Positions 8,426 to 19,500 of a stretch of DNA of 64,000 nucleotides are shown piece after piece; position 1 is the first letter of the stretch, and every line of letters starts with the position of its first letter. The translations under genes and the position numbers were made by a program. Where the stretch lies: the NCBI GenBank assembly GCA_016704485.1, contig JADJAA010000001.1:496001-560000 (forward strand), read 5' to 3'. Below the pieces are notes generated by a model. The model was not told where the DNA came from, made no database searches, and saw nothing but the letters and a program-made list of their open reading frames with translations. Origin of the DNA: Flavobacteriales bacterium (GTDB taxonomy: Bacteria > Bacteroidota > Bacteroidia > Flavobacteriales_F > PHOS-HE28).

Positions 8426-9679
8426 ATGAAGTACACCGAACTTCTCCAGCGCTCCTTCTTCTTCGCGGCGTTACTGATACCAGTGATCCACGTGAATGCC
8501 CAGGTCAATAACCGTCTTGACGCTATCCATGCCATTCAACTTGGTGACAATCTGCTGCGCTTGGGGAACAGCGAACAAGCGCTTCTTGCCTACACCAATG
8601 CCATTAAGATGGATATAACCTTCGCTGACACGTATATGAAACGCGCAACCCTGTTGAGCCGTTTGGGCCAGAATTTACAGGCTCTAGGGGACATGGACCA
8701 GGCCTTAGCACTCAATCCATATAGCGCTTATATCTATGATCGCCGAGCCAAAGTGAAGATACTTGCGAATGATATAAAAGGCGCTGAGGATGACATCAAT
8801 ATGGCCGTTTCCATGCAACCTTACGATGATATTTTACGGGAAAGTCGTATAGATACCTGGTTGGCGATCGGCGCCGTTGACAAAGCCATAAGCGAGATCG
8901 ACACGTTGCTCGAACACAGCCCGGATGACGTAATGCTCTTATTGAAAAAGAGCACTGCTTACCTTCAAATGAACGACCAGATCCGCGCATTGGAACTTCT
9001 GGACCTGACCGTGTCCCTTAGCCCAAAACTCGCATTGGTGCATGACCTGCGAGGTGTGGCCCTCATGAGAGCTGCACGTTGGAATGATGCATTGGCCTCA
9101 TTTGACCTAGCAATAAAATTGGATAGTACGTTCGACATTGCCTGGTACAACCGCGGCCTAGTACATGGGCATTTAGGCAATACGATTGCCGCGAAGTCCG
9201 ATATGGATAAAGCCCTGATGATCGGCACTGATAAGCCACACATATTCTTCCAACGAGCACTTTCCCGAAAACGTGATGGCGACCTTACAGGTGCCCAAGC
9301 AGACTACGACAAGGCCTTGGAACTTGCACCTGACTACTTGGAAGCGCAATACAATCGGGCATTCGTGCGTAAACATTTAGGTGATCATGCTGGGGCGTTC
9401 GAAGATGCTGATAGGAGCGTGGTAATGGCCCCAGACGACCCGGATACGTGGAACATGAAAGGCAACCTCCACATGTTGTTCAGTGAATTCGTAGATGCCA
9501 TCGAGTGTTTTGATAGGGCCCTTTCACTCGACCATGATCATCAGAATGCGCTATTCAACAGAGGCCTCGCATTCCATATGCGTTACGATGCTATTCGCGG
9601 TTGCGAGGATATGCGCAGAAGTGCTGAACTGGGCTCGGCCCAGGCCAAGGACGCAATGACCTATTTCTGTGCATTCTGA
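8426..9679 (+). CDS. Secreted tetratricopeptide-repeat protein
   Basis: This 417-residue protein has a signal peptide (MKYTELLQRSFFFAALLIPVIHVNAQ) followed by about eleven TPR units covering nearly the whole chain (LGDNLLRLGNSEQALLAYTNAIKMD, MDQALALNP, DFDLAIKLDSTF, YDKALELAPDYLEAQYNRA and others). TPR arrays mediate protein-protein contacts; no catalytic domain is present. As the last gene of the tetR-regulated export operon it may act in the periplasm as a scaffold for the exporter or its cargo, which is inference from position alone. The plus-strand operon ends here, and the next gene converges from the other strand 113 bp away without an obvious terminator hairpin. Confidence 0.85.
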   Translation: MKYTELLQRSFFFAALLIPVIHVNAQVNNRLDAIHAIQLGDNLLRLGNSEQALLAYTNAIKMDITFADTYMKRATLLSRLGQNLQALGDMDQALALNPYSAYIYDRRAKVKILANDIKGAEDDINMAVSMQPYDDILRESRIDTWLAIGAVDKAISEIDTLLEHSPDDVMLLLKKSTAYLQMNDQIRALELLDLTVSLSPKLALVHDLRGVALMRAARWNDALASFDLAIKLDSTFDIAWYNRGLVHGHLGNTIAAKSDMDKALMIGTDKPHIFFQRALSRKRDGDLTGAQADYDKALELAPDYLEAQYNRAFVRKHLGDHAGAFEDADRSVVMAPDDPDTWNMKGNLHMLFSEFVDAIECFDRALSLDHDHQNALFNRGLAFHMRYDAIRGCEDMRRSAELGSAQAKDAMTYFCAF

Positions 9680-9792
9680 TCTAATTGAGCAACACATGGT
9701 CGGTGCAAAAGGTGCGCAAAGCGATCCGAGTGCTACGGTGACCAACTTGGCCCGATCACAAGGTCGCGACTGCCTTGGTCGGCAATAAGAGA

Positions 9793-10605
9793 TCATCTCA
9801 ACACACTCACATCGATCTTGAATAATTCAGCAGCGTTCTTCCACAAGATCATTTCCTTTCGATCATCCGGTAGGTCCAATTGCGCAATGAACTTCAAGTA
9901 GGATCCCATATTGGAGATGGGCCAATCGGTTCCGTATAACAAGTAACGCGGATTGCCGGCGTAGGTGATCATGTTCTCCAATTCGCTCTTCATGAACTTC
10001 TCGAACTTATCCGAGAAATCGCCCAACACCAGACCGGAGAAGTCGGCATACACATTGTCGTTCTTGTACACCACTTCCATGCAGTCCTTTATCCACGGAT
10101 TGCCGACGTGACAGATCACGATCTTCATTGTGGGGAAGTCGACAGCTAGGTCATCGATCTGTAACGGGTGCGAATATTTCACCCGGCCTGTTGGCGAATA
10201 CGTATCACCGCTATGGAACATGACGGGCACATCGTATTCCACAGCCATGTCGTAGACCACTTTCAAACGTGTATCGTTCGGATAGAATGGTTCGTAACCG
10301 GGATAAAGTTTCAACCCTTTTACCAGTCCCTTTTCCAAGTAGTTCGCGATCTCACTGAGGTCATGGTGGTCGTAATGCAAGTAACTGATCCCAGCAATTA
10401 CACCGATGTTCTTTCTACCCTGAACAGCATCCACCACAGCTTTCGTACTCGGTCGATGTTCGTTGACTTTATACGAAGTGAGCACCAGCGAATAGTCCAC
10501 GTTGTTCTGAGTCATTGCAGCCGTAAGCTTATCGAGGCATTCGTCTATAGAGACCACATGATCTTCGTGATAGTTATTCAGATGCGTATGGATATCGATG
10601 ATCAT
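9793..10605 (-). CDS. Amidohydrolase family (TIM-barrel metal-dependent hydrolase)
   Basis: This 270-residue hydrolase of the amidohydrolase_2 type starts with the metal-binding DIHTH strand (IIDIHTHLN), with further ligand candidates MFHSGD, VICHVG and the C-terminal GTDWP motif (LLYGTDWPISN), all characteristic of the family. The ATG at 10605 directly precedes IIDIHTH; the longer frame begins with TTG. A TATCTTGC box lies 5 nt before the ATG. No signal peptide, so probably cytoplasmic. The substrate cannot be told from sequence; related proteins include decarboxylases and lactonases. It is the last gene of the minus-strand block that begins at ruvA, 92 nt after the acyltransferase. Confidence 0.85.
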   Translation of the reverse strand: MIIDIHTHLNNYHEDHVVSIDECLDKLTAAMTQNNVDYSLVLTSYKVNEHRPSTKAVVDAVQGRKNIGVIAGISYLHYDHHDLSEIANYLEKGLVKGLKLYPGYEPFYPNDTRLKVVYDMAVEYDVPVMFHSGDTYSPTGRVKYSHPLQIDDLAVDFPTMKIVICHVGNPWIKDCMEVVYKNDNVYADFSGLVLGDFSDKFEKFMKSELENMITYAGNPRYLLYGTDWPISNMGSYLKFIAQLDLPDDRKEMILWKNAAELFKIDVSVLR

Positions 10606-10697
10606 ACGGCGCAAGATATTCGTTGCTCAAGGAAATTGGTCCGTTCCGACCGATAGCGATCAAGCATTTTCCAACGCAGCGCAAACTGACCCCGATC

Positions 10698-11795
10698 TCA
10701 CTTGACCGATCGGCTTTGTTTTGGGTACCACTTCTCGCGCATGCGCAAAAAAGGGATCTCGATGAAACGCGTAACGATGGAGCCGACCAGAAATGAACCC
10801 GCTGCGAAGAACATGAGTTCAAGGATACTACCTCCGAGGCTGAACTTGACCATCACTTTTTCCACGACCAATAGCACAAGCAAATGCCATAGGTAGGTAT
10901 TGTAGGAAATACCACCAACCCATGCCAGCGGACTGATGATGTATCGTTGAATACCACTTGTCTCCGGCAGCGGGGTTCTGGAAACAGCCATGCCTACCGC
11001 GATGGCTCCAGCTAGAAATGCGCCGGACAAACCAATGGTACCCATCACGGTGGAACCAAAACGAAAGAAGAGGACCGGTGCAAGGAATAAGGCCATACAT
11101 GCGATCAACACAATAGAATTGCGGCCGAAGAGAGCTTTGAAACTTACGGGCCTGAACCGGTGCCAAGCAGACAAAAGAACACCCCCCAACAATGAATCCA
11201 TCCTTAGGTGTGAAGGAATGAAATGTGTGGTAACATGATATGGAATGGTTTGGTACGTATAGATGCGAAGTGCAAGAAAGAATAGGAAAAGCAACGCACT
11301 CAACACGATCATGCCCCGCCATTTTATGCGGGATGGTAGCGCCATCAATACCACTGCGGCGAACACAAGTAGCAAATAGAAGTGTTCCTCAACCGCCAAT
11401 GACCATGTGTGGCTCCACAAGCCAGCGTGATAGTTCTGGAAGAAGAACAGCTCGGCGATGTAATTCATTAGTGGATCACGACTGCCAATGACCTCCATCA
11501 AAAGCGCGGAAACTATGATCAACGCGTAAAATGAAGGATAGATCTTAAAGCCTCGGCGTATCAGGAATCTTACTCCCGCAAAGCCATTCGTTCTCCGGTA
11601 TTCGTCAAAGATCAATCCGGATACCAGGAAACCGCTAAGGACGAAGAACAGGTCAACGCCCAGCCATCCATACTCGCCAATGATGCCGCCCGCTGCGTGG
11701 TGGTGCAATATCACCAGTATCACAGCAATGCCACGAAGTACATCCACATACTGCCATCTTCGACCGGCAAGATGGGCCTGCGGAACAACGGCCAT
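10698..11795 (-). CDS. Acyltransferase 3 family membrane protein (OatA-like)
   Basis: This 365-residue integral membrane protein has about ten hydrophobic helices. The N-terminus carries the acyltransferase_3 signature (YVDVLRGIAVILVILHHH, with the conserved Arg and His), followed by WLGVDLFFVLSGFLVSG and TWSLAVEEHFYL, both hallmark motifs. Proteins of this family transfer acetyl or other acyl groups to cell-envelope polysaccharides such as LPS O-antigen, peptidoglycan or exopolysaccharide. There is no C-terminal SGNH domain. The start codon is 7 nt after the deoC stop, indicating cotranscription. The acceptor molecule is unknown. Confidence 0.9.
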   Translation of the reverse strand: MAVVPQAHLAGRRWQYVDVLRGIAVILVILHHHAAGGIIGEYGWLGVDLFFVLSGFLVSGLIFDEYRRTNGFAGVRFLIRRGFKIYPSFYALIIVSALLMEVIGSRDPLMNYIAELFFFQNYHAGLWSHTWSLAVEEHFYLLLVFAAVVLMALPSRIKWRGMIVLSALLFLFFLALRIYTYQTIPYHVTTHFIPSHLRMDSLLGGVLLSAWHRFRPVSFKALFGRNSIVLIACMALFLAPVLFFRFGSTVMGTIGLSGAFLAGAIAVGMAVSRTPLPETSGIQRYIISPLAWVGGISYNTYLWHLLVLLVVEKVMVKFSLGGSILELMFFAAGSFLVGSIVTRFIEIPFLRMREKWYPKQSRSVK

Positions 11796-11802
11796 TCAAT
11801 GC

Positions 11803-12726
11803 TCAATCGTTACTGAAGTAATCAGCACTTTGGTAGCGGCCGGTCTCCTCTTTCTGCAATTGCATGAGGATGTCATTGGCCAAACTGCTTGCACCGAACC
11901 GGAACCAGTGTTTGCTTAACCATTCCGGCCCTAGTTCTTCTTTCACCATCATTAGATAGTGCAGTGCTTCTTTGCTCTTACGGATGCCACCTGCAGGCTT
12001 CATGGCGATCATTACACCTGTCTTAAGGTAGTGATCGCGGATAGCATGTAGCATCACCAACGTAACCGGCATTGTGGCCGCTGGGCTGATCTTACCCGTA
12101 CTGGTCTTGATGAAATCAGCTCCCGCTGCAATGGCGATATCACTGGCCAAACGCACTTTATCATACGTACCCAATTCGCCTGTCTCAAGAATAACTTTCA
12201 ATCGCGCTTTGCCACATGCTTCTTTGATGGCTGCTATTTCATCGAACACAAAATTGTAGTCACCACTGTGGAAATGACCGCGGCTAATGACCATATCGAT
12301 CTCATCCGCACCTTCGCTCACGGCGAACTTGGTATCCGCGATCTTTACTGACTTGGGTGCTTGACCACTTGGGAATGCGGTAGAAACGGAGGCTACCAAT
12401 ACCCCGCTATCGCCCAACGCTTTCTTCGCAACCTTCACCAAGGTGGGATACACACATACTGCAGCACATGTCGGAAGTCCGGGCAACGAATCATGCAAGT
12501 GCATCGCCTTGTAAGCAAGTTGTTGCACTTTCCTTGGCGTGTCCGCTCCTTCCAATGTGGTAAGATCGATCATGCTAAGTGCGAGCTTCATGCCTTGCAC
12601 TTTGGTCTCTTTCTTGATGCTACGCGTTTTGATCCGCGCTACGCGTTCTTCAATGCCGACTTGATCCACCGTTGGTGTTGTGCGTGGATCGGGCATTGCG
12701 CGGCGAGTTGGTGTTGTGGTTGCCAT
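11803..12726 (-). CDS. deoC: Deoxyribose-phosphate aldolase
   Basis: This 307-residue class I aldolase cleaves 2-deoxyribose 5-phosphate to glyceraldehyde 3-phosphate and acetaldehyde in deoxynucleoside salvage. The Schiff-base motif FIKTSTGK is intact, and the other DeoC motifs are present (MIDLTTLEG near the start, AVCVYP, EIDMVISRG, VILETGEL, MKPAGGIR). It is longer at the N-terminus than E. coli DeoC by a few dozen residues, as is usual in Bacteroidota. The ATG at 12726 is used; the longer frame begins with TTG. A perfect -7 box, TACCTTTG (12743-12736), lies 9 nt before the ATG, so it may have its own promoter despite sitting downstream of the vanZ-like gene. Confidence 0.95.
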   Translation of the reverse strand: MATTTPTRRAMPDPRTTPTVDQVGIEERVARIKTRSIKKETKVQGMKLALSMIDLTTLEGADTPRKVQQLAYKAMHLHDSLPGLPTCAAVCVYPTLVKVAKKALGDSGVLVASVSTAFPSGQAPKSVKIADTKFAVSEGADEIDMVISRGHFHSGDYNFVFDEIAAIKEACGKARLKVILETGELGTYDKVRLASDIAIAAGADFIKTSTGKISPAATMPVTLVMLHAIRDHYLKTGVMIAMKPAGGIRKSKEALHYLMMVKEELGPEWLSKHWFRFGASSLANDILMQLQKEETGRYQSADYFSND

Positions 12727-12735
12727 GACGATGTT

Positions 12736-12743
12736 CAAAGGTA
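12736..12743 (-). promoter_or_regulatory. -7 box for deoC
   Basis: The minus strand reads TACCTTTG, an exact match to TAnnTTTG, 9 nt upstream of the deoC ATG. No matching -33 TTTG at the usual spacing is seen. Confidence 0.5.
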
Positions 12744-12759
12744 GCCGATGCAAACGAGA

Positions 12760-13155
12760 TCAGTGAGCGGGCAAGAACGGAACAACGCTTTTACCGCTGT
12801 TCACTCGGCGTGCAGCGTACCACCCTGCAACCAACGCTCCGATCGTATTTGCTATCATATCGTTGAGGTCGGTTCTGCGACCAAGCGCTTCCATCCCTTG
12901 CAAAAACTCAGTTGCCAAACCGAAGGTCACGCTCAGTAGAACGGACCAGAGCACCCATCGTTCCGGAGTTTGTCGCGCATTGAACACTCTAGCGAGCAAC
13001 AAGGCTTGAACAAAGAACATTCCGGCATGGACCAATTTGTCCAGATCGAACAATGCGAACCATTCCCACTCCGGCAATTTACTGCCCGGTAATAGACATA
13101 GGAACAGGATCACCAGCGACCAGAGCAAAGGAGGCCAGACCGCGCGTGGCGCCAT
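12760..13155 (-). CDS. VanZ-like family membrane protein
   Basis: This 131-residue protein has three to four predicted membrane helices and the VanZ-like pattern: an early helix ending LLPGSKLP, DLDKLVHAGMFFVQALLL, an ATEFLQGME segment, and RTDLNDMIANTIGALVGWY-like residues (here GALVAGWY). VanZ in enterococci gives low-level teicoplanin resistance, but the function of the widespread family is unknown. In Bacteroidota it is commonly found beside gcvH and sprA, as here (6 nt after gcvH). No resistance role should be inferred. Confidence 0.85.
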   Translation of the reverse strand: MAPRAVWPPLLWSLVILFLCLLPGSKLPEWEWFALFDLDKLVHAGMFFVQALLLARVFNARQTPERWVLWSVLLSVTFGLATEFLQGMEALGRRTDLNDMIANTIGALVAGWYAARRVNSGKSVVPFLPAH

Positions 13156-13161
13156 TGTGGA

Positions 13162-13539
13162 TCAACCCACCAGTGCACCGTATGCTTCAGCGGTCATCAA
13201 TCCGGCAAGCTCACCTTTATCCTTAAGCTTTACACGGATCATCCAGCCTTTACCATACGGGTCCTTGTTCACGGAAGCGGGGTCATCAGCAAGATCGAGA
13301 TTCACTGAACTCACTGTTCCGCTAACTGGCATGAACAGGTCGCTCACGGTCTTAACCGCCTCCACCGTACCGAATACGGCTTCATGTGCCAGCTCTTGGC
13401 CCTCTGAGCCAATATCCACGAAAACGATGTCGCCCAATTCACTTTGGGCAAAATCCGTTATACCAATTACGACTTCGTCTCCTTCTACGCGGACCCATTC
13501 ATGATCCTTCGTGTACTGTAGGTCTTGTGGAATATTCAT
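13162..13539 (-). CDS. gcvH: Glycine cleavage system H protein
   Basis: This 125-residue lipoyl carrier protein shuttles the aminomethyl group of glycine between the P, T and L proteins. The lipoylated lysine lies in VEAVKTVSDL with the normal flanks; TKDHEWVRVEG at the start and DPYGKGWMIRVK near the end are family hallmarks. Its partners GcvP, GcvT and the L protein are not in this window. It lies 28 nt downstream of sprA and 6 nt upstream of the vanZ-like gene, an arrangement conserved in many Flavobacteriia, probably transcriptional rather than functional linkage. It also connects to one-carbon folate metabolism, for which the window holds a 5-formyl-THF cyclo-ligase. Confidence 0.97.
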   Translation of the reverse strand: MNIPQDLQYTKDHEWVRVEGDEVVIGITDFAQSELGDIVFVDIGSEGQELAHEAVFGTVEAVKTVSDLFMPVSGTVSSVNLDLADDPASVNKDPYGKGWMIRVKLKDKGELAGLMTAEAYGALVG

Positions 13540-13567
13540 CTTTCAAGTTCTGTTGATCGTTCGTCCA

Positions 13568-16500
13568 TTACTCCGCCAAAGTAAAGCGTAGACTGATACC
13601 CACGTTCGTATTGGCTGATGGGAAAGAGGTTGAGATCACGGGTTTGTTCACTACACGCTCGTAGAATGCTCTAATATTCAACCGCTGGCTCAAGGTGTAA
13701 TCTATGGAGCATTTAATGCTTAGGATGTTCTGCCCGGCGGTGACGGTATTCTGCCGTTCCTCCATTTTCCGGATCACCGTAAAGTTATCGCGTAAGCTCA
13801 GATCCACACGTAAGTTCACATCACTCTTGGGGTCATTACCACCGATCTTGATCGGAAGCTTCACGTTCTTGAACCGATATCCGGTTCCGACCACATATTC
13901 CTTACCGCGAACCTCGGTGATCTGATAATTGGTCAAGCTCAAACTGAGGTTGCGATCGCGATTGTATTCGAATTTCAATAGCAAGCTGTTCTGCAATGTG
14001 GCGTCGAATCCGATCAACGGACGCATGACCTCTTGCACCGTGACCACCGAGATCTGCCGCTCCGGTATGAAATTTCCGGCAGCATCAACCTCTGCGCTAC
14101 CAGGTACGAACAAGAGGTTGGTCTGGTAGTTCGCTATGCTGAAGTTGCTGCGGTAACTGTTCTTCATTGTCAATGTGCGGAACATTCTTCCGATCGCAGG
14201 GATCTTCGTCAATCCATCATAAGTGATGTCCCAATTCGGTGCAGGTGTTTGCTTGAATGGATTCAACTTCACATTGTCCGCACTACGTCCCGTATATGCT
14301 GCAAGGAAAGCGGGAATGACCACATCCTGGTTGGTCGATCCATAACCCGAATAGAATCCACTGTCCGGCTCCAATACCGAATTGACATTATTCACACCCA
14401 AACGGGCACTGATGATCGGCCTATTGTTCAATACGTCCTGGAATACTTGATTGACGAAATTCTCATTGTCCGCAGAAAATGCCGTGCGCCACGTAAGCAT
14501 ACTCACGCTGTAATTTCCGTACTCCCGCGGGCTGTCATTCACATAGGCCTGCTCCTGTGCATTCCAGCGGAAGAATGAGGATCTATTCTCGGCGATCGTA
14601 CGGTTCGCACTGAGTTCAATACGGAAACCACGGAAGGGTTCCAATGAGAGTCTTGCGTTGATGGTCTCGGTACGTGTGTTCGTATATGGACTGAAGATCG
14701 AAGGCGTTTGTACAAGCCACCCTCTACTAGCTGCCGTTGTCGCGAAATCCCGTGCAACATTACCGTTCAGATCATGGTTCTGTTGCCCTGCAATGAACCC
14801 GAACCCAGGCGCACTGAAGTCATCCATTCCGAAGGCGTTGGTCCGTCGATCATAACCTGGAAGAAGTATACCCGAATTCTGACTGTACGTAACTGTTCCG
14901 TTCCGGATGACCATCAGTATCCGCGCCAATCCTTCAAGGGGATCGATCTTGATCGGCTCCTTATCCGGTATGGAATCCTTGTCCGTGGGTTTCGCAGCTG
15001 AAGACCGTGTTGTCTTTCCGCTTCTACCTCGACTTTTATCGTTGATCTTCTTCAGGAACTTGAACTTATTGTAGAGGTTCACGAAATTGAATTGTCCGTT
15101 CACGGCGATGTTCTGTGAGTTCTGGATCGTTGCGCCAAGTGTATCCTGTGTCAATGGCGCTCTGTCCCATTGGTACCCTGCGGTGTATGAAGTGTTGGCG
15201 GTCATCCAATCGGTCAACGGTAGTTTGTCCAATGGTAAGGTGTAGTTGGCACTGATGACATGATCGTAGCGCGTTACCTCTCCGAAATTGCCTACGCTAC
15301 TCAACACACTGTCCTTCCATAGCGCGTATTCGTCCTTTATCTTACTGTTCACGCGCCCTGGTGTTTCACCGATGAAGGCAAGGTTGTTCGCATTGAAATC
15401 GACCTTGAGCGCTCGTGTCAATTCATACCTGAAACCATACTGACTTCCCCAATTGAAGTTCTTGTTGTACGTCGGTTTTGGTGCCAACGTCTCAATGTCC
15501 GGATTCGGCCTCACCAACCGTTCCAAATACATGCGATCGACCTGTGTACGTAAAGAGACCTGCTTGAATCCTAGGTTGACATTGAACTCTTTGATCGGCT
15601 TCAGCCATTTGCTTTTCCCTATGAACGACTTGAACGGTTCTATCGGACGTGGCTTCGGATTGTGAACATAACCCAAGGAGCCGCGATAGGTCCGCGTATT
15701 CTCGTAGGCCGTATTAACGTCGAAGTATTCTTGATCCGAATAGGAATAGCTCGCGTTCAGGTTCTCCACATCGTAGAAGTGTTCCGGCTTCCCTTGGCCA
15801 CGTTCCTTGCGTACGTTCGTTAGGTTGATGCTTCGCCGTCGCGTATAGGTCCGTGATTGCTTCAACCGTTCCTTTCGTTCTTCACGCGTGAGTGTGCGCG
15901 TGGCATCATTGAACTCAATATCAGGATTAAGCGGATCGAACTGTGGCAGACTGACCTGTTCAGAGAACCCAACATAGAGCGGCACTTTGATCCCTGTGGA
16001 TTCAGGAAGGAATTTTCCCATCTCCAAATTGGCGGAAACATCTACGCCATACTTCGTCTCGCGCTGACGCTCACTGACCCGCTTATCAATGCTGCCCCAG
16101 AACGGTGTGCTGTAGTTACCCGCAACGCTGATCGAACCAAGATCCGCCAACTGTGCATTCACGCGCGCAATTGCTGCTCCGCCTCCGCTTTGATCGAAAT
16201 CGGTCAATCGCAATTCATTCACCCACACTTCCATGCACTGCGGTAATCCATCATCCGCGCGCCAAGGATTCTCCTCATCACCGTTCTTTTGTGGATTGCG
16301 AACACCGATCATGATCGTGCTCATCTGGCTCAGATTCGGGTTTCCCTTTACAAAGACCCTCCGGTCACCATCGTTTCCAGCATAGCGGATATTCCGCGCC
16401 ACACCACCTTGATCGCGTTGGATCTTAAGGTCGTTCAATTTGGCGAATTCGATGATCATGTTGTTCTTCTCCGGCCATACACTGTATGGATCCCTGTTGT

Positions 16501-19500
16501 AGAATTCAGACGGCTCCAACGGGACCTCGTACTCATAATAATTCTGGTCATAATCGTTGCCGAAGCGAACAAAGACACTCGCATCACCGAACTCCAAAAG
16601 ATCAGCGGGATCACTGGACTCAGCATGGATATACATCCGTAGTTTCTTGTAACTGCGGATATCGAACGAGACATTGCGGAAAGCAGCACGCGAATCACCA
16701 TCGCGCAGGTTACATACTTTCAACTGAAGCGATTGCTCATTCAAGTTCCGCAAGTTGGCGCTGCTTACATCCACTTCCTTATTGATATCCGGAGGCAATA
16801 CATAGTTGATCGGTGTGCGGTTACCGTTCTCTTCCACGTTAACAGCAGCAACTGTAAACGTCGTTGGATCAGGATCACCTCCAGGTGGGACCTCACCGGG
16901 TGCTTCCAAACTGAATTGATATTTGCGCCATTCCCCACGAATGAATTCCAACCGGGCGAAACGCAATGTCACAGGCTGTGCCCATCCCTTGACCGCTAAA
17001 CGCATGAAGCGAATGCTCCGGAAATCCTGAATGCCATTCACAACTTCCACAGGCTGCCGCACCGGAACCTTGAACTGGTACCAATACACTTGTTTAGGTC
17101 CTTCGGGAGTGTTCGCTGTTGCCAGGATCCGGTCGGTAATGAAATTCTGACCGACCACCATATCCTGTGGACGCATGCTCACCTTGTAGTGAAAGTAACT
17201 CTCGCTCTCCGTTAGGTTCTGATCTTGGTTGATGTCTTCCGTAGAAGGTAGCGTGGTCTGTTGCGTTGGGTAATCCTCCGGAGAATCCTCATCCGTTACC
17301 GAGTTCCCTTCCGGTGCATTGAACCGCTTATAGCGTTGCAAAATATCTGCGCCACTATTGTCGTAGTCGTTTCCTCTGAAGAACCGATAGTCGTCATTGG
17401 AAGGGTCGTTCTGGATCTGGTTCCGTGCGCCTGTATTGGTAACCACCGTACCTATTGAGTTGATGTAACTCGAGAAGAATGTACTCTCGCTGCGTCCTGC
17501 CAGATCCAATTGAGTGCTTGCAAGCCCATCCAATCCGACGTCCTGGTATTTATTGCTGTTGCTCTCTACGATCGCAAACGCATTGACTACACTTTGCGTG
17601 GTCGGAACTACTCCCCATGCGGTCTCGTCGGTCTCCTGAGCAAGGTCCGTGAGGTTCTTCGGAAGACCATTCTCGAACGACTTACGGCCATCCCTCAGTA
17701 CATCTTCGCTCAAGTTGCCCAGGTCGATATAGAGGTCACCACCGGTACTGTTCTGCGAATTCACGTTCGTGGCCGGTTCTCCTGCACTGTTGCTGGCGTT
17801 ATAGAATGGGTCCATTACCCAGAACTGGATCGTCTCAATGTTGCTCGTCTCGAAATCGGTGGTGGTTATCCGGCGGGTAATGGCAGCCCAGTTCTCCTCC
17901 GGCTGGAACAACTCTCCATCCGCGGTCAAGTTCGTAGTGTAGTTATACGGTCCACGTTCGTCCGGATAATAACTGAGGTCCAACACCGGTATGTTCGCCG
18001 GTGTACCCGCTGGCAATTGCCTGTTGGGGAATACCTCCTGCTCCAATACCTGCCGCATTCTATTATCGCTTTGTATAGTGGAGTTGATATTCGGCGGTGT
18101 AAGGTTGTTGTTGCGGAAGAACAACGGATCGATCACATACCATGCGATCTGCGCCCTGCGGAATCCACTTGATGGATCATCGACGAGATCCCCGTTCAGA
18201 AAAACATCAGGCAGCCCTTGTGGAATTGCGCTGTGGAACCATAGGCTTTGTGTTCTGAGGTCAATGGTGCTAACGCTACCTTCGAAGTCATCGATATAAC
18301 TGGTACCCGATGCTCCGATCGCCTTGCTATGACCGGGTAATAGATAGGCCCCTTCCACCGATGCTGAAATGCTGCTCTCTTCCTTCGTGGCATAGAACGG
18401 CAGCTTGTCCACTAAAGTGGTGATGAACTGCGACTTCGTGTTCCAATTCGCATCCAACCCGAAGACCGTGTTGCTGATCGGCTCATCACCAACGTTCACT
18501 TTCTGTGTCAATGGACGCTCATACAGGTTCATAACGGTACCGCCGATCGTTAAGTCCTTGTTTACCTTATAGTCCAAACGAGCACCCAACAAGGTCTTGG
18601 TCTGTATGCTGAACAACGAGTTGCTTTCCAATGCCACATCGACCGGCGTGCCACTTTCCAAAATACCTTGGTTCAGAATACGTACGCGACCCAAGTTGTA
18701 ATCAACGGTATAGTCCTGGTTCTCCACCAAACGGACACCACCTGCTGTAACCGTAACGGAACCCTGTGGAATGTTCACACTGTTCAAACTGATCACATCA
18801 CTACTGGCCGATCGATAGCTGCCTTTCAGTTTGAAGCGATTCAATGCCGGCAGGTTTCCTGCCGCTACCTTGGTACTGTCATACAACGGTTGGAATACGA
18901 TCGTTTGCCTGATCTCTAAAGGTTGAATAGGAGCGTTGGGGTCGGGACCGATCAATTGCTTATCCAGATAACTTCCGAATGGTTCCAGCACAGGGAAATA
19001 GATCCGACCGTTCTGTGATTGGATCGTTCCACCTGTTGTAGCTGCGCCATCCACAAAATCAAACCACCCGTCCGGGTTGGGTGCGTTGTTCGGATCGAGC
19101 CGGTCCATACCTACCGCTTGTAGCAACGGGATCTGATCCAACGGTGCACGTGGAATATAATTGATGTCGACACCAGTGGTAGGGTTGTTGTAAATGAGAT
19201 CCAATCGGAAATTGTCGCGGTTCACTTGGAAGGCGCCCAATGAATAAACGTTCTTCATCATCAGGTCCCATAGCGGAATGCGCGGGTTGGTGATCGTGGC
19301 TTTGAGCAACCTCAACATGAGGGCTTCCGGTGGGCTAATGCCATCGGTACTGAACTCACCTACCTGAAATGTCTGTCCTTGAAAGGTGTATTGATAAGCA
19401 ACCGCCAATACTTCGTCATTATTGAGTGATTGGTTCAACGAAATGAAACCAAGGCGTTCGTTCATGTTGAACTCCGATGGCATGAGCAAACGGGCACTTT

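Noticed and set aside
12760..13155. Glycopeptide resistance from the vanZ-like gene
   Set aside because: VanZ-like proteins are widespread housekeeping-type membrane proteins in Bacteroidota; no other van genes are present.
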